64,000 nt of DNA, taken from contig OX344749.2 of the NCBI GenBank assembly GCA_947034885.2, forward strand, positions 47,025,682 through 47,089,681, written 5' to 3'. Numbering within the stretch: position 1 is the stretch's first letter; each line of letters begins with the position of its first letter. Below are positions 10,261-22,093 of this stretch, in pieces. Made by a program: the position numbers and the translations under genes. Under the pieces are notes generated by a model that was given only the letters and a program-made list of their open reading frames with translations, made no database searches and was not told the origin of the DNA. This DNA is from Thuidium tamariscinum (Eukaryota; Streptophyta; Bryopsida; Hypnales; Thuidiaceae).

Positions 10261-13200
10261 CCACTATAAAATTTGGAAATTTTGAATTCATATTTGGAAT
10301 CAAAGATCCATAATAGTTCAGGTCCAAAGTTGATAACAAATTATTCTAGTATGAAACAGGGATTTTTTTTAAACTTACACCCCCAAAATTAAAGTTGTGG
10401 ACTTCAAAAAGATAAGTGAGGGGTTAGTTCACTTGGACCAAAATTGGGTATGGTAGAGGTTACCCATAATCCATAAAATAAGCACATTTGAATATGATAG
10501 GATAGTGCAAGGCAAAGCAAAAACTTTCAAAGGTGCATTGACAAAAACAATGGGGATTGCAAAAATTTGGTAATTTATCTCTTGAATTGAAATTACTATG
10601 AATCCTGAAAAGCAAAAGTTAAGCTTGATCTATGACCAACATTTGAAGTCATCCACTTTTGATCATTCAAAAACTACTTTCTCACTAATTACTTCCTACT
10701 TTTGTGATCACTTATGTGTCATTAACTTAATGGTCCAAACCTTGAAAATGTAAACAGATGCACAATCTAACATAAAAACAGAAATCCATTCTAATCTTGG
10801 TTAGAAATAGGGTATTATATTTATTGTTGATGTAGCATGTATTACCTCTACTATGGTAAAGGGGTGAAACTTTGAAAAGTGAGATGAAAAATTTAATGAA
10901 GAAATATTCTTCACGACCATTCTTCACATCTAAAGGAAAATTACCTATAAATGCTAGAACAAATGTTTTTAATCCAATAGATGACAAAAAAAATCAATCT
11001 ACTTATGTTAGAAGTGCAATTATTCATCTTTGGAATTTTGTGTGATGGGTGTGTGTTTCTACAATACATTAGATGTTTTTTCATGCTTGAACAACATTGC
11101 AAGTTCATGATCAACAAAGAACAACAACCAAAATTTACTTAAAAAATTTCTCCCTTCTAAGAAAAATCATTTTTTTCTAAGTCATGAATATATCCTGTGC
11201 AATTCAAGCCTATCAATTTGCTATTTTTTTGGATTTTCTTTCTATAAATGGTGGAAAAAATCCCTTTGCTTAGACTTGGTTGGGAACTTTGCCACATTAA
11301 AAATCTAATGTGGCCAAGTGACTGCCACATCAAATAATATTTTTGATTTAATTTTTATTAATTTTACAATAATTTAAAAATATATTATTATTATTCAAAA
11401 ATATTTTTTATGATTTAAAAAAAATTATCATTTAACTCTTAAAATTTCCAACAACTTTCAAGGTGTTTTGGATCCTAATTTTGTAAGCTATGCAGATTTG
11501 AAGCTTAAAAGGCCATGAATCATTTTCATGCAAAATTACCATCATATCTTGTAGAAAGCTACGCCTTTCTTATCTCTACAAAGTTTCATTTCAATCCAAC
11601 TAGTAGATTGCAAGATTATAATATAAACGTGAAGGTTACTTCAAAGAAGTCTATGTTTTGGTGTAACTAAAATTGTGCTTTGAATGACTCTTTTGGACAC
11701 ATAATGTTTTAGAAAGTTAGCATCCTACACTCATTCTTAAGGTTACTAAATTCCACATGCATGGAAACAAGTTTTATATTTTTAGAACAAAAAAGGAGTG
11801 TAAAAATGGATCCTTGAAAGTATTTGCAAGGTGTGATATGAGAAAATTGAAAGATTTGCAACAAATTTGGAGCCAAAATTCAAGATCAAATATAGTAAAG
11901 TAAAAAATTTCAAGAAAAGATACACAATACAAAAGAAAATTTTGAAAAATGACTCAAATCCAAGTGCAAGATGTATATTCTAGTGGTTGTTACTAGATAT
12001 AGATCATGAAGCTCTAAAAAACACATGCCTCAACCTCATTGGCCAAGATTCCCTAATGACTGACTTTTTGACTTTTTACCTTTAGACCTTTTTGATGTTT
12101 TGGAATATATTTATAAATTCAAAAGTGAACCTTTTTCTTTATTTGGATACACTACTTCATAGTTAATTTTATTTTCTTGAAAATGAGTCTATAATTTTAT
12201 AAATGGCCATTCTAAAAACTAATAGACTATATTATGGTCGATGAAAATTTTAAAGGTTAAAAATCTGACCAGTAGTACTATAGTTCACACCTTGAAGAAC
12301 AATTCCAAACAATCTTCTAATGACTTGAAAAAACATCTAATGGTTTAACTTCCAATGAATATTTTTGGATTTTTTAAGTAGATAATGGATTTATACGATA
12401 GCAAAATTGATGGTTTCTGCGGTCATCAAACTTTCCTTTAAGGGATAATCTTTATCCTCAATTTTTAAAGAATGGACCCTAGACAAGCCTCCACAAGCCA
12501 ACAAAAGAGTGTCATGTCTCCACTCTTTAAAGATTGCAAACAAGGTGAAGAAGGTATAATAATCCCTTTATCTATTGTAAAAGAATCGATTTTAGGCCAA
12601 ATTTTAAACCTTCAAATCTTATATACAAGGTAGGATGACCCAAATCCAAATATAATATTTTCAAATATTGTTCTTGGATTTTATTCAACTTTAACTAGCA
12701 ATTTGTCTTTCTATGATTAAAAGATGAAAACTTCTCGACAATCAATAATGCCTTTTGTGTAAATTTGTAAATAAATTATCATGTAAATCTATTTGGTTTA
12801 AGGTGATTCTACTTCAATGCATTCTTTAATATGTTAGAAACATCTTTTGTTTGGCAATAGAACATATCAAAATATGACTATTCTAATTATATGAATTATA
12901 CTCAATTGATGGTTTCATATATCTCTACTTTAAACCACAAACCTTTGAATAACTCACTCAATCATTTGTAATTTACACAACCATCACTAAAAGGTGAGCA
13001 AAAGCCAATCTTTAGTTAACTCTATTTCATTTAGCTAATTGAATTCTCATTTAGTGCCACATGGTGATGTTGATGATGGTTGCAAAAAGTGTAAATTCGA
13101 AACAACAATTTTTAGAATGAAACAATGATCTAAAATATTACTAAATCCTAAAGCCTTTGAAAATGCATTCAACCATCTCCACGGATCACAATATGAATAT

Positions 13201-15400
13201 ATGATGCACAAAAACAAATCTTCAATTGACCTCCAATCTACTTATTTACATCCTAATCTAATCAAAGGTTAGAAGTACAAAGTGTAGACTCTTTAGATAT
13301 AGTCTGGAGACAAAGATTTAGACTAATTTGTATCAAATCTATATATAAAATCAATTCAAAATGACTTGTACAGATCACTAGCCTTTTGACTTAGTATTGG
13401 TAGTAAAATAAGATACTATAAAAATAAGATTTATTCTAAATTTGATTCTAGACCAACGTGAATGAAGAGTGAACTAGAGGCAATTATCTAGTTTTGATAA
13501 AGTCAAATTAGTTGTAACTATATTTCAAAGGTAAAGTACTTTTTTTTTTAAATTTAAAAAAAAATTACATATATATAAACTCACACATACACACACACTT
13601 AATAGGATAGATATTGTGACATGTCTTCAATGACTAAAACATGTCTTTTGTAGCTCAAAAATTGAATTGGAGTCACAAAAGATATGTCATAATAGACATT
13701 TTGTCATTAAGGACTGATTCCATTAAACAAAAACCTTCAAATAATTTGGTGTCAATATAAATAAAATTTTCAATTAGAGATCTTTGAAAAGAATACAAAG
13801 TACAATTTAAGTAATAAAATCAAATAATATATAGGGTTGTTTATTTTCAAGAAATCTAAATGAATTTTTGTATTTGTTTATTAATAAATGATTAAATTTC
13901 AAAGTTGATTGTAAAGGTTTGAATCCAAATTGATATAACAAAGATAAAACTATTAAAAAATGTTGATCCTTAAGTCCTAAATGCCCAAGGATCTTTTTTA
14001 GCTTCTTAAAGCTTATTCTAAACAAAACTAAAAGCCAAAACTTTTATTATTTCTATAAATTATATTTAAATTATAATCATATGATCTTGAATTAGATGTA
14101 CAATGGATCATATGGAAAAAGAAAATGCAACAATATCATAGAAGGATTGAAAGACAATAACAATTATGTTTGATTCAAAGGGGTGAGATTTTTGAAAGTA
14201 TTTGAAGTCTTAAGTCTTTCAATCTTCTTATAATTCAGTTGTAAAATTTAAAATTAAATTTACGAGGAGGTTTAAAAATATGGCATTAATGGATATAGCA
14301 TAGATAACTATAATCAATGTATGACACTTCAAAATCTATATACTCGGAAATTTTTTTAATGGCTTTTTAATGTAATTTCCCCCTAGGATTTATTGTATTA
14401 GAATGTCCTCAATGTCCAAGGCCTTTTCTAATTAGCTTCTTAAAATTTCCTCTAAATTGAACAAAAAATTCATAGTCTAACAAGTTTCATCAATTTGTAT
14501 TGAATCGTAATCGTACAAATTCAAACTAGGCATGTTAGAGATCATATGGAAAAAGAAAAGTCAACAATATCACTTATAGATTAAAAGATCATAATGTTTG
14601 ATTACAAGTGTCTTAAAATTGTGAAATTGATTTGAACAAAAAGCCCATAGTTTGACAAATTTATATTGAATTTATATTGAATTGTAATCATATATATTCA
14701 AACTAGACACATTAGAGATCACATGGGAAAAGAAAAGACAACAATATCACTTATGGATCAAATGATCATAATGTTTGATCACAAGTGTGTTAAAGTTGTG
14801 AAATTGATTTGAAGTCTTTCAATCCTATTTTCACAAGTCAAATCTAAAAAAATAGTCATCAAAAAGTATGAGATTAAGGGCATAATATGAATAACCCCTA
14901 TTTATCTACAACTTCTCAGAATCTACTCTATAATTCTTAAAAATAGAATTTTAATGTGTTTTTGCGTCCAAGTTCTAGTGTATTTGAGGCTCATTTCCAA
15001 GAGCCTTTAACAATAGACATCCTTGCAAAATATCTTGATAAAAAAATCACAATCATTCATTTTCAAAATTGTTTTTTATGCTAAACCTAGACTTTTAAAA
15101 AATCCCAAAATATAACCTACTAAAATTAGTATTTAGGCAAGGTTTTATTTAACTTCAAAATTTTATTGATTCTAAAATTCGGTGTCTTGGGCATTTAGGG
15201 ATTAACACTAGAACTTCAAGATTTGCAATTGATTCTTTGTAGAAAATCTTGAAAAGAAAAATTACAAATATATTTCCCTACATGGGATTTTTAGCTAAAA
15301 ATGAGAGGACTTGAAAGACTCATCACATACAAAAAAATACCAAAGAAATTCAGGGTTTGAGAAATCTAGGTTTTAAGAATCGTGTCATTGTCGGTATGAT
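10261..15400. other. AT-rich gene-free region
   Basis: About 5 kb of AT-rich sequence with no ORF of coding character and no RNA gene. A diverged ~180-bp repeat lies at 14046-14815 (separate entry). Otherwise nothing recognisable; probably old decayed repeats. Confidence 0.6.
14046..14815 (+). repeat. Three diverged copies of an AT-rich repeat
   Basis: Copies at about 14080-14200, 14500-14640 and 14685-14815 share the order: TTCAAACTAG, AGATCAYATGGRAAAAGAAAA, CAACAATATCACTTAT, ATCATAATGTTTGATYACAAGTGT, GTGAAATTGATTTGAA. The second and third are closely alike; the first is partial and more diverged. Family unknown. Confidence 0.6.
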
Positions 15401-17014
15401 TTTCAGTCGATTTTCATATGATTTTTAGTCGATTGCGAGGCGAGGTGAAATTAGGTCAAGCTCGTGTTTTCTTGGAGAATCTGCGTGTGGTTTCGGGAAA
15501 GTGGGTGACTTCAATTGTACGCCGTGGAGTCCATTGCGTAGATTTCTACCTTCCTCACGTAGTTTTGGATTCAACGGGCCTTTACCGACGTAACAATTCA
15601 GGGCAAGAGCCTCTTGAAATTGAGAAACGATCCAGACCCAAAGTGGTTCACCGCACATTTAGGGTTTCGGATTCCGAGACTGGGATCAATTGGAGGTGAT
15701 GGCAGTCACTGGTGAGGAGAACCCTCTCTGCTTTCTAGCACGAGCTGAAACTGCGAAGTGCGTACTCAGGGGTGCAAGAGGAGAGCCTTTTCGTAGCAGC
15801 TTAATTTTCGTAATAGTTTCAGCAGAACTGTTCATTACATATGGCATACCGATAATCTGTGTGCCGTGATCGAGAGAGCTGGACACTCGAAATTCTGTAC
15901 TGCAGCGTGACGTGCACGACAAAGGGCTCTCTGCGCAGCAATGAGCCTGCGATTATTTGGCTTCGGCTCGCGAGTTCTCCTTCGTGCCAAACAGAGACGT
16001 ACAATTCAAGCTAGAGCTCGATCATCTCCAGTTCATGACAATGGGCGACCACTGCATTACCTTCACACAACTACGATGACTTTCAACACACATATCCAGG
16101 ACTACAGGTAATGAGTATTGTGTTCAGCACTGAACATATTTTGAAAGATAAATTACATTCCCGCTACTATTTCGTACCAAATTTTATCATATACTGCGGC
16201 ATAAAACTAGTCCCCCATCTGACACTGTTAATTCCTGAAAGAAGAAATGATCGAGCTGGGTGTGACATAACAATTGCAAGTGTAACTTACAAAATGTAGT
16301 ACGCATGGACTGGGGATACCTTTGTAAGCACTAAATTTGTGCTAATTAAGTGATAGAAAATGCCGAGAGGCTTTATTGTAGATAAAATTTTCATGACAAG
16401 CAGGCCATTGATCGAGATGATTAGTGGCACTATACCAGTTCAAACTGGCTTACCTAGCAAGCACTTTCACGCTAGTGAGCACTCATCTAAAGCAAGTATC
16501 ATGAAATCTATCTAAAATTATCCAGCTCCCGATGCTGCGCCACTTGCTGAGATTATGGCCTTCTTTCCAAGCTCTGAGAACCGCTAACTTATATGCGATC
16601 GTCCTCCCCAGCTAGGCTTTGTATCTGCAGCGCTCAGTAGGGGAACGTGAAACCTGGGAGGAGAAGAAACAGGACTGCCTTGTCAGTTCCGAATCTGGAA
16701 AATTTGGACTACTGGGCACTCAGCATCTGAGCTTTTGGAGTGTGCATAAGATCAATATTCAATGATACACGTAGATACAAGTGTCGATCTTATCAGAGAG
16801 GTGAATTAATTTGCTCAACTTGTAAGGCAACATTCATAACATTCTTAAAGGATCGGAGCAGCTAATTCGATCCAGAAAGAGTCAGACTGTATACGTCCAA
16901 TAATTATGTTCTGTTTCTCTGAAACTCTCTCCCATTTTGAGTTCATAAATGAATGTGTTGGCAAGTGTAGTTATTAACAACTATATTTGCAACTACAGTG
17001 AAAAAGATGGGTGA
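15401..17014. other. Mixed-composition interval, no gene supported
   Basis: A GC-richer island at 15420-16100 contains TTAGGGTTTCGG (telo-box, about 15658) and may be the promoter or first exon of an unrecognised gene. The ORFs on each strand there (15418-15699, 15425-15658) show no known motif. From 16100 to 17014 the sequence probably includes the 3' exon and UTR of the lipid-transfer-protein gene, which I could not define. Confidence 0.4.
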
Positions 17015-17127
17015 TCAACATCGCTCTAGAATTGATCGAATGCTACGTTGAGCGATGAGGACACAATACTGTAAGTAATCAGAGATTGAAGCATCATATT
17101 TTCGTTCAGGTTCAATAGTGCACTTAC

Positions 17128-17443
17128 GTCCACACTTGAAGCCACGCAGGTCCGTGCGGCCGCACTTCTTGGGCAGCTGCAAACCATTCTTCACCATCTG
17201 GGCAGGGAACGAGGACGACTTCAGCTGGTTGCACATGCAGTTCTTGTCGATGCTCTTCACCACAATGCAGCACTGCTTGCTGGGCGCGGGAGGGCGAGCA
17301 CCCTGAATGGCCCGCACACACGGATACAGCGCGTTCACGCTGCACGTCCCAGCAGCGTGGGATTCGGCTACCATGGCGGACATCACCACCAGCACGCAAA
17401 GGCCCACCAGAGCTGCGTAAGCAACACCCTTGGACCCTGCCAT
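17128..17443 (-). CDS. Non-specific lipid-transfer protein-like, eight-cysteine motif (main exon)
   Basis: Starting at the ATG at 17443 (MAGSKGVAYAALVGLCVLVV) the product has a signal peptide of about 30 residues ending near ESHA-AG. The mature part has the 8-Cys pattern of the LTP/amylase-inhibitor superfamily: C(SVNALYP)C, then CC, then CMC, then C in LPKKC, then C in FKCG. Such proteins are secreted, bind lipids in a hydrophobic tunnel, and serve cuticle formation or defence. A strong GTAAGT donor (17127-17122) follows the last cysteine, so the last few residues come from a 3' exon not identified here. A further upstream in-frame ATG exists at 17485, but it would put 14 non-signal residues in front, so 17443 is preferred. 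Confidence 0.85.
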
Positions 17444-18333
17444 TGCTGTTGGGTACTGCTGTGCCACTACTGAACCGAAGAACACGTACTGAAGGAGCAG
17501 ACGATGCTGATGAAACTTGAAGATGGAAACTTAAGACTGACGCTTAGCTCTCGCCGAAAGTAAGGATGAATTGGGACAGATAACACAGCAGTCATATGTA
17601 GTGCATGTGTGCACTATCAGTGACGATTATGATAAACTTTCGCAGGTTGTTGTGTTTGGTTAACACTTCACCAAATCTGGCTGGATCGGTGCCAACTAAT
17701 TAATATATGATCGATGATGCATTAATTAATTGAGGCCAGTGTTTTTGTAGAGCTACTGGAAGATGGAGTTGGTGGATCGATCTAGTGTCAACGGCAAGTG
17801 TGGTAAATGATTTGCATGGTTGACTTCCGCAAGGATCGGATGTGAGTTTTCGAAGAGCTCCAATGATGGCACACCTAATTTAAATAATTCACATTCAGCT
17901 GCAGCAGTGCAGCTCTTGACTATTTGTGCATTTGAGCAGACTGGAGGTTGTTATGAAAGACTTGTAGGGTTTGAGGTTTGCAACGTTCGGAGGTATTCAG
18001 GTATGCAGTTTTTTTTCAATTGAAACAGTGATATAACATCGTTGGCCAACGCTTCAGTGAGGGCTTCCACAAAGAACTGGGAGCCACCCATCATGGCACC
18101 TTCCCAATCAATGGCTCTCTTGCACCTTTCCACTCGTCCAATGAAACTACCCATTGCAACTTCCAACCATTCAATCAGTTTGTATACATTATAACTAAAT
18201 TTTTTCCTAGGCATCTAAGAAGGCATTCTCCCTCCGCTTAAGTGGGAATGCTTCAAACTAGTTAACATTGTTTCAGAAGAAGATGTTTTGCCAAGTAGTG
18301 GTTTTGAGGATAGTGATGAAGCTATTGATATGC
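17444..18333. other. LTP promoter and left flank of the composite element
   Basis: Upstream region of the LTP gene, followed by a minus-strand ORF at 17951-18214 (MPRKKFSYNVYKLIEWLEVA...). Part of that ORF, RVERCKRAIDWEGAMMGGSQ and on, looks protein-like but belongs to no family I recognise. It may be a fragment of a host gene at the insertion site. No palindromes occur here. Confidence 0.35.
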
Positions 18334-18337
18334 TTAA

Positions 18338-18364
18338 AACCTATATTTAACTAATTATGGACAA
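18338..18364 (+). repeat. Left terminal inverted repeat of the composite element
   Basis: 27 bp pairing with 47859-47885 (mismatches at positions 4, 5 and 19). A partial 19-nt tandem duplication follows (ATTATGGACAA repeated at 18373-18384). Its second unit continues the match into ATAGTC of the right end, so the ancestral inverted repeat was probably 40 bp or more. Confidence 0.75.
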
Positions 18365-18579
18365 TTGCATGAATTATGGACAAATTCATAGTCGCAAGCC
18401 ACCTGAGAACGTGGAAAAGACGCTTCAAATGATGGAAAAGTGTCGGCAGCCCACCCACACCTTGTTGAGAACGAGCAGTTGCATAAGAAAGGAGAGGATT
18501 GTTGACTGTTGGAGCGTTTTTAGTGGAGTATCAAAAGCGGTGCCTAAAACCGTGCACCCATCCCGTGGCCAATGACATG

Positions 18580-19166
18580 TATAGGCTGGCAGCTGATAAG
18601 AGAGCAAAGTAAAGTGCGCCAGAAGAGTAAAACAGGACAACGAGCATGACATGTAGAGAATTTCCTACACCGTTTGTGCACTGAAGATAAAACAGTTGCA
18701 ACATGGTCTCCATAGGAGATTCAGATAAATATGTAAAGAAAGTACATAAACTCGCAGCAAGTGCTAAATGCAAGGATCTAACAACCGACGAGGACAAAGT
18801 ATCGCCTGAGAGAGTAACGTCCTCCGTCTAGCCCTGTCGGCAGCCAGCCGACAAATACGTAAAATGTGAATTGCCTAGTCATAAGACTTGTAGTGCCATC
18901 CTATGAAATATAAAGGCTTTCCGTAAAATAACATAAAGCCCCACCGAAGAAGATAAGAATGCACATCCTAAAATGAGTAAACATTGAGGACCTGCACGTA
19001 ATGATCTTAAAGTGAACATTCTGCTGACGAACCACGCGACCGTGATGCAGCCAAGCCCGTCGTATCGGCTGGCAGCCGACACCTGTATGGAGAAGACGAA
19101 TCCGTGTTGCAATGTGTTGTTGACATAACTGGAGAGCACAAATGGTGTATCGGCTGGCAGCCGATA
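18580..19166. repeat. Palindromes 1-4 (3' side of the minus-strand genes)
   Basis: Four 19-bp sites: 18580-18598 (TATAGGCTGGCAGCTGATA, degenerate), 18835-18853 (one mismatch in the arms), 19063-19081 and 19148-19166 (TATCGGCTGGCAGCCGATA, perfect 9-bp arms around one central base). They lie downstream of the last coding segment at 19186, in a presumed 3' UTR or terminator region. Confidence 0.9.
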
Positions 19167-19185
19167 AGTCCGAGTCGATGTATCC

Positions 19186-19833
19186 TTAATTGTCTCCGGC
19201 ATCGTCTGCATCTCTGTCGAGAGTTGCACCCGCGGCCTCTAGATTCGCAATAGCAGCAGCAACGGATGCCTCCGGGATGACATGAGACGTGGGAGGTCCT
19301 TTCTTTGCATGCGAGGGCATTCTGTGCGAGTACAAGACAATGTTGACATGTACCATCTGCGGAAGACAGAGTTCCTTGTGCCATCTTCGAGTCCAGCACT
19401 CCCTCGCAATAAGCGCTTTGGACTCCCTTTTTGCTTTCATGGGAATCCACCACTCGATTTTAAAGTTTCCATAGGTTGGCCCCGGAGTCATGTCTACACA
19501 TTCGAGTACTCGTCCCAGCCAGACAGGCAAGTGGTTGTTGTGACATGGTCGACAGAGCACAAAGTCTCCGAGGAGGACATCCCTGAATGGATTGAATCTC
19601 AATCTTGGCCTGTCCTTGGCAGGTCCGTAGTATGGAGTGGGGTCCCCTTCGTCCTCCGGAGTGGTGTCCGTTAAATAATTTTCGAGCGCCCCCTTGTCTA
19701 ACGATGTGGATGCGTGATCCCTTGTCCAGTCCGAGAGCGGCCATAATCCTTTTTGAAGCACTGCAGGAGTTTGTAGCAGCAGTGAATTGATCTCTGCTTG
19801 AATTCTTTCCCAGTAAGCCACACAACCTGTCAT
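19186..19833 (-). CDS. C-terminal extension of the DUF7869 gene, behind an in-frame TAG
   Basis: 215 codons in the same frame as the DUF7869 exon to its right, separated only by TAG (19837-19839) and one codon. The middle part, VLLGDFVLCRPCHNNHLPVW then LGRVLECVDM and FKIEWWIPMK, resembles a small beta-barrel reader or tail domain, with GDFV and WLGRV strands ending in WW. The last 30 residues are Ala- and Asp-rich. It could be the true C-terminus if the TAG is a mutated Trp codon or the end of an intron. It could also be a separate ORF starting MTGCVAYWERIQAE. The domain assignment is inference from pattern only. Confidence 0.45.
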   Translation of the reverse strand: MTGCVAYWERIQAEINSLLLQTPAVLQKGLWPLSDWTRDHASTSLDKGALENYLTDTTPEDEGDPTPYYGPAKDRPRLRFNPFRDVLLGDFVLCRPCHNNHLPVWLGRVLECVDMTPGPTYGNFKIEWWIPMKAKRESKALIARECWTRRWHKELCLPQMVHVNIVLYSHRMPSHAKKGPPTSHVIPEASVAAAIANLEAAGATLDRDADDAGDN

Positions 19834-19836
19834 TTC

Positions 19837-22075
19837 CTATGCGTATCGTCTGTCTCTGGCCATTCCCGATTTCCAGAATTCAATGAATTTCGCGATTCCG
19901 TTTTTAATGAATGTCTGTTTCTCATTGCACTCTGTGGCCCTTGCGACTTCCTTTTCCGCGTTTCTCTTTCTTGGATTAATGTCTACATTTCCCCAGAGTG
20001 CCTTGAAAGGCACAGGTCGAGGTTCCCCCTGAGGAATGTTGGGTTTCCCATTTTCATCCGCTGTCCACATTTTGACGGGTGGTCCAGGAGGGAGCCATGA
20101 AGAATCCGTGGCCCTGACCTTGTACCTCATGACCGGCCATCCCCGATCGACCCCATCCTCTACGACGTAGAACTTGAATAGGTGTTTATCTCCTAGCCCT
20201 ATGATTTTGTTGACCCCCTCATGATGGAATCCTGTGAAGTATGATTTGAAGTCCGCCACCTCTTGCACGAACTCCGGAATGAAGGCTACCGTTTTCTGTG
20301 AGTCCATGAACGCCTTCATGAGATCCGCGAGAACGTAAGTGTTCTTCCTCTTGATGAGTTTCGAGAGGTAACTGAAGTGCGCGTCAATGTCCTCGTGCGT
20401 ATGTCCGACAATGAGGAATCCGACTGAGACTTCCTTGAATATGCGCCTGGCAATGAGCAGTGAGCAGAAAGCCATGAGGAATCTGTTCTTGTTGTCCTTG
20501 GCCGAATTGTTGAGTTGCAAGAAGAGTTTTTTGGGCAGTGGTACCTAAGGTTGCCCTGGCGTTGGTGCGTCTGTGACCTTGTCCGATGACTGCGGGATTG
20601 ACGAGCTGCATCTGGATTTTCCATGTAGTAGAGCCTCGAAGAAGCTGTTTAGCGGTGGAGTGGAGAAGAGTATCTTTGATTCCCTTACAGGAGGTAGTTC
20701 TAGGGCCCTGAGTACCCTGCAGATGGATGAAATAGTGAAATTTGAATCCCCCGGCCAGAGCGATGTTGAGTAATGCGCGTATGCGCCATCTCCATGTCCA
20801 TGTGTGAGCATTCCAGTACAAGAGATTGGAATTTGTCCTAGTCCTGCGATGGCCTTTGTGATGCGCTGCATCCTGGGAATGGCAGTCTTCGTGGTGTCCA
20901 TTTTGTCATGAATAATGCAGAGGAACTCTGATGGATTCTGCACCGACTGCGCAGTCCATCCACTGTATACATTTCTACAAGCGCGCTGGTAATTGAGATG
21001 TCTCTCTCTGTCGTCGACGAGTGCCTGCCACTCATCACAACCTCTGGGATACTTTGCAATGAACTCTACGAGGAAGTCACACTCTGTGCATTTTGAGAAA
21101 TTGCTCCCTACTGCCTTGACCTCTACGTTTTTGAAATGAGCATTTCGAAGTCAGCTGATAGCAGACTGGGATACCGGCTCCATATTGCATATTCCATTGA
21201 CCTGAAGAACATGACTACATGGATGAGTATCCATGTAAGACGATAGAGTTGTATCGGCTGGCAGCCGACAGAACTGCGAGTGCCGTCCTACAGAAAGGAA
21301 AGATCTATGACTGCTCGCTTCTAAGTCTAGCCTTGAATGTATCGGCTGGCAGCCGACAGAGAGACATTTATACTGTAGACGAGGAGGCAGATGTTGGACT
21401 TACATAATTGACTTGTTCGCGTATGTGATCCCAATTCATTGCAGAGGGTAGGACCTTGAGATTGTCGACGCGTTTATTTCCAACCATTCTAAACTCATTC
21501 GGCATCTTGTCTGCATTCTCATCGATGATCGTTTTGAGTGTCGCTTGAGCTTGTATTGTTTGTGGCCGTGGCCGTCGAGCCCCTGCATTTCCATGCGACC
21601 CGTTGACGGATCCTCCGGCGGCCGCAGCCTTGTAAACGTGATAGGCCGACCTGGATACCCCGTGAATGATATACCATGCGTTCTCGCAGACGTCTCTATT
21701 AGCAAGAGTGATGAATTTTTTTCCTGGAATACTCCCTGCATGAAGTTGACTCTGCACCGCATACGCTACCTCCCTCCTACTCTCGAATGTGCAAGCGAAG
21801 AACTTTTGTCGTATAGACCTGGTGTCCTCCCAGGGAAAGGTCTGGCAGCATCTGAGCTTACAGCACTTCTGTGAGCTGACCTTACGTACCTCGGCCTCCG
21901 AGGTCTTGATTTGCAGCCTAGAGTGGCTCTCTTGATCCTTGGGAATGACCCTTCTGCGCACAGAGCGGTATGGATTCCTCGGTACCCCCTGCATTCCGTC
22001 ATCGTCTGCCTCCTTCAACAAAGCAGCCTGTGAGCAAAGCGCGACAATTTCTGATAGTAGCCTTCCCCCCTCCAA
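19837..22075 (-). CDS. DUF7869-domain protein (putative transposase-like), spliced
   Basis: Three exons. Exon 1 runs from 22075 (or further upstream) to 21404, exon 2 is 21201-20689 and exon 3 is 20544-19840. Introns 21403-21202 (GTAAGT...TTCTTCAG) and 20688-20545 (GTAAGG...CCTTAG) are both phase 0. Exon 1 has a Cys-rich segment (KCCKLRCCQTF) and NRDVCENAWYIIHGVSRSAY. Exon 2 has KCTECDFL and HDKMDTTKTAIPRMQ, then HGHGDGAYAHYS. Exon 3 has LQLNNSAKDNKNRFLMAFCS and VGHTHEDIDAHFSYLSKLIK, the hallmark DUF7869 motifs. That family is multicopy in plants and animals and is suspected to be transposon-derived with an RNase-H-like fold; its biochemistry is unknown to me. Exon 2 has an in-frame TGA (21151-21153) just before LRNAHFKNVEV, where a Trp would fit, so this copy may be inactive. 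Two palindromes lie in the first intron. Confidence 0.75.
21252..21358. repeat. Palindromes 5-6, inside the DUF7869 intron 21202-21403
   Basis: Sites at 21340-21358 and 21252-21270, both TATCGGCTGGCAGCCGACA on the plus strand. Read with the gene, they start at intron positions 46 and 134, and 50 nt remain to the 3' splice site. In the RNA each could form a hairpin with one G-U pair. Confidence 0.9.
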
Positions 22076-22093
22076 TCTTGTGTGTGTGAGCTT

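Noticed and set aside
20545..20547. In-frame TAG in the DUF7869 gene as a lesion
   Set aside because: It is the last three bases of a good phase-0 intron (GTAAGG at 20688 to CCTTAG), and the conserved sequence resumes directly after it.
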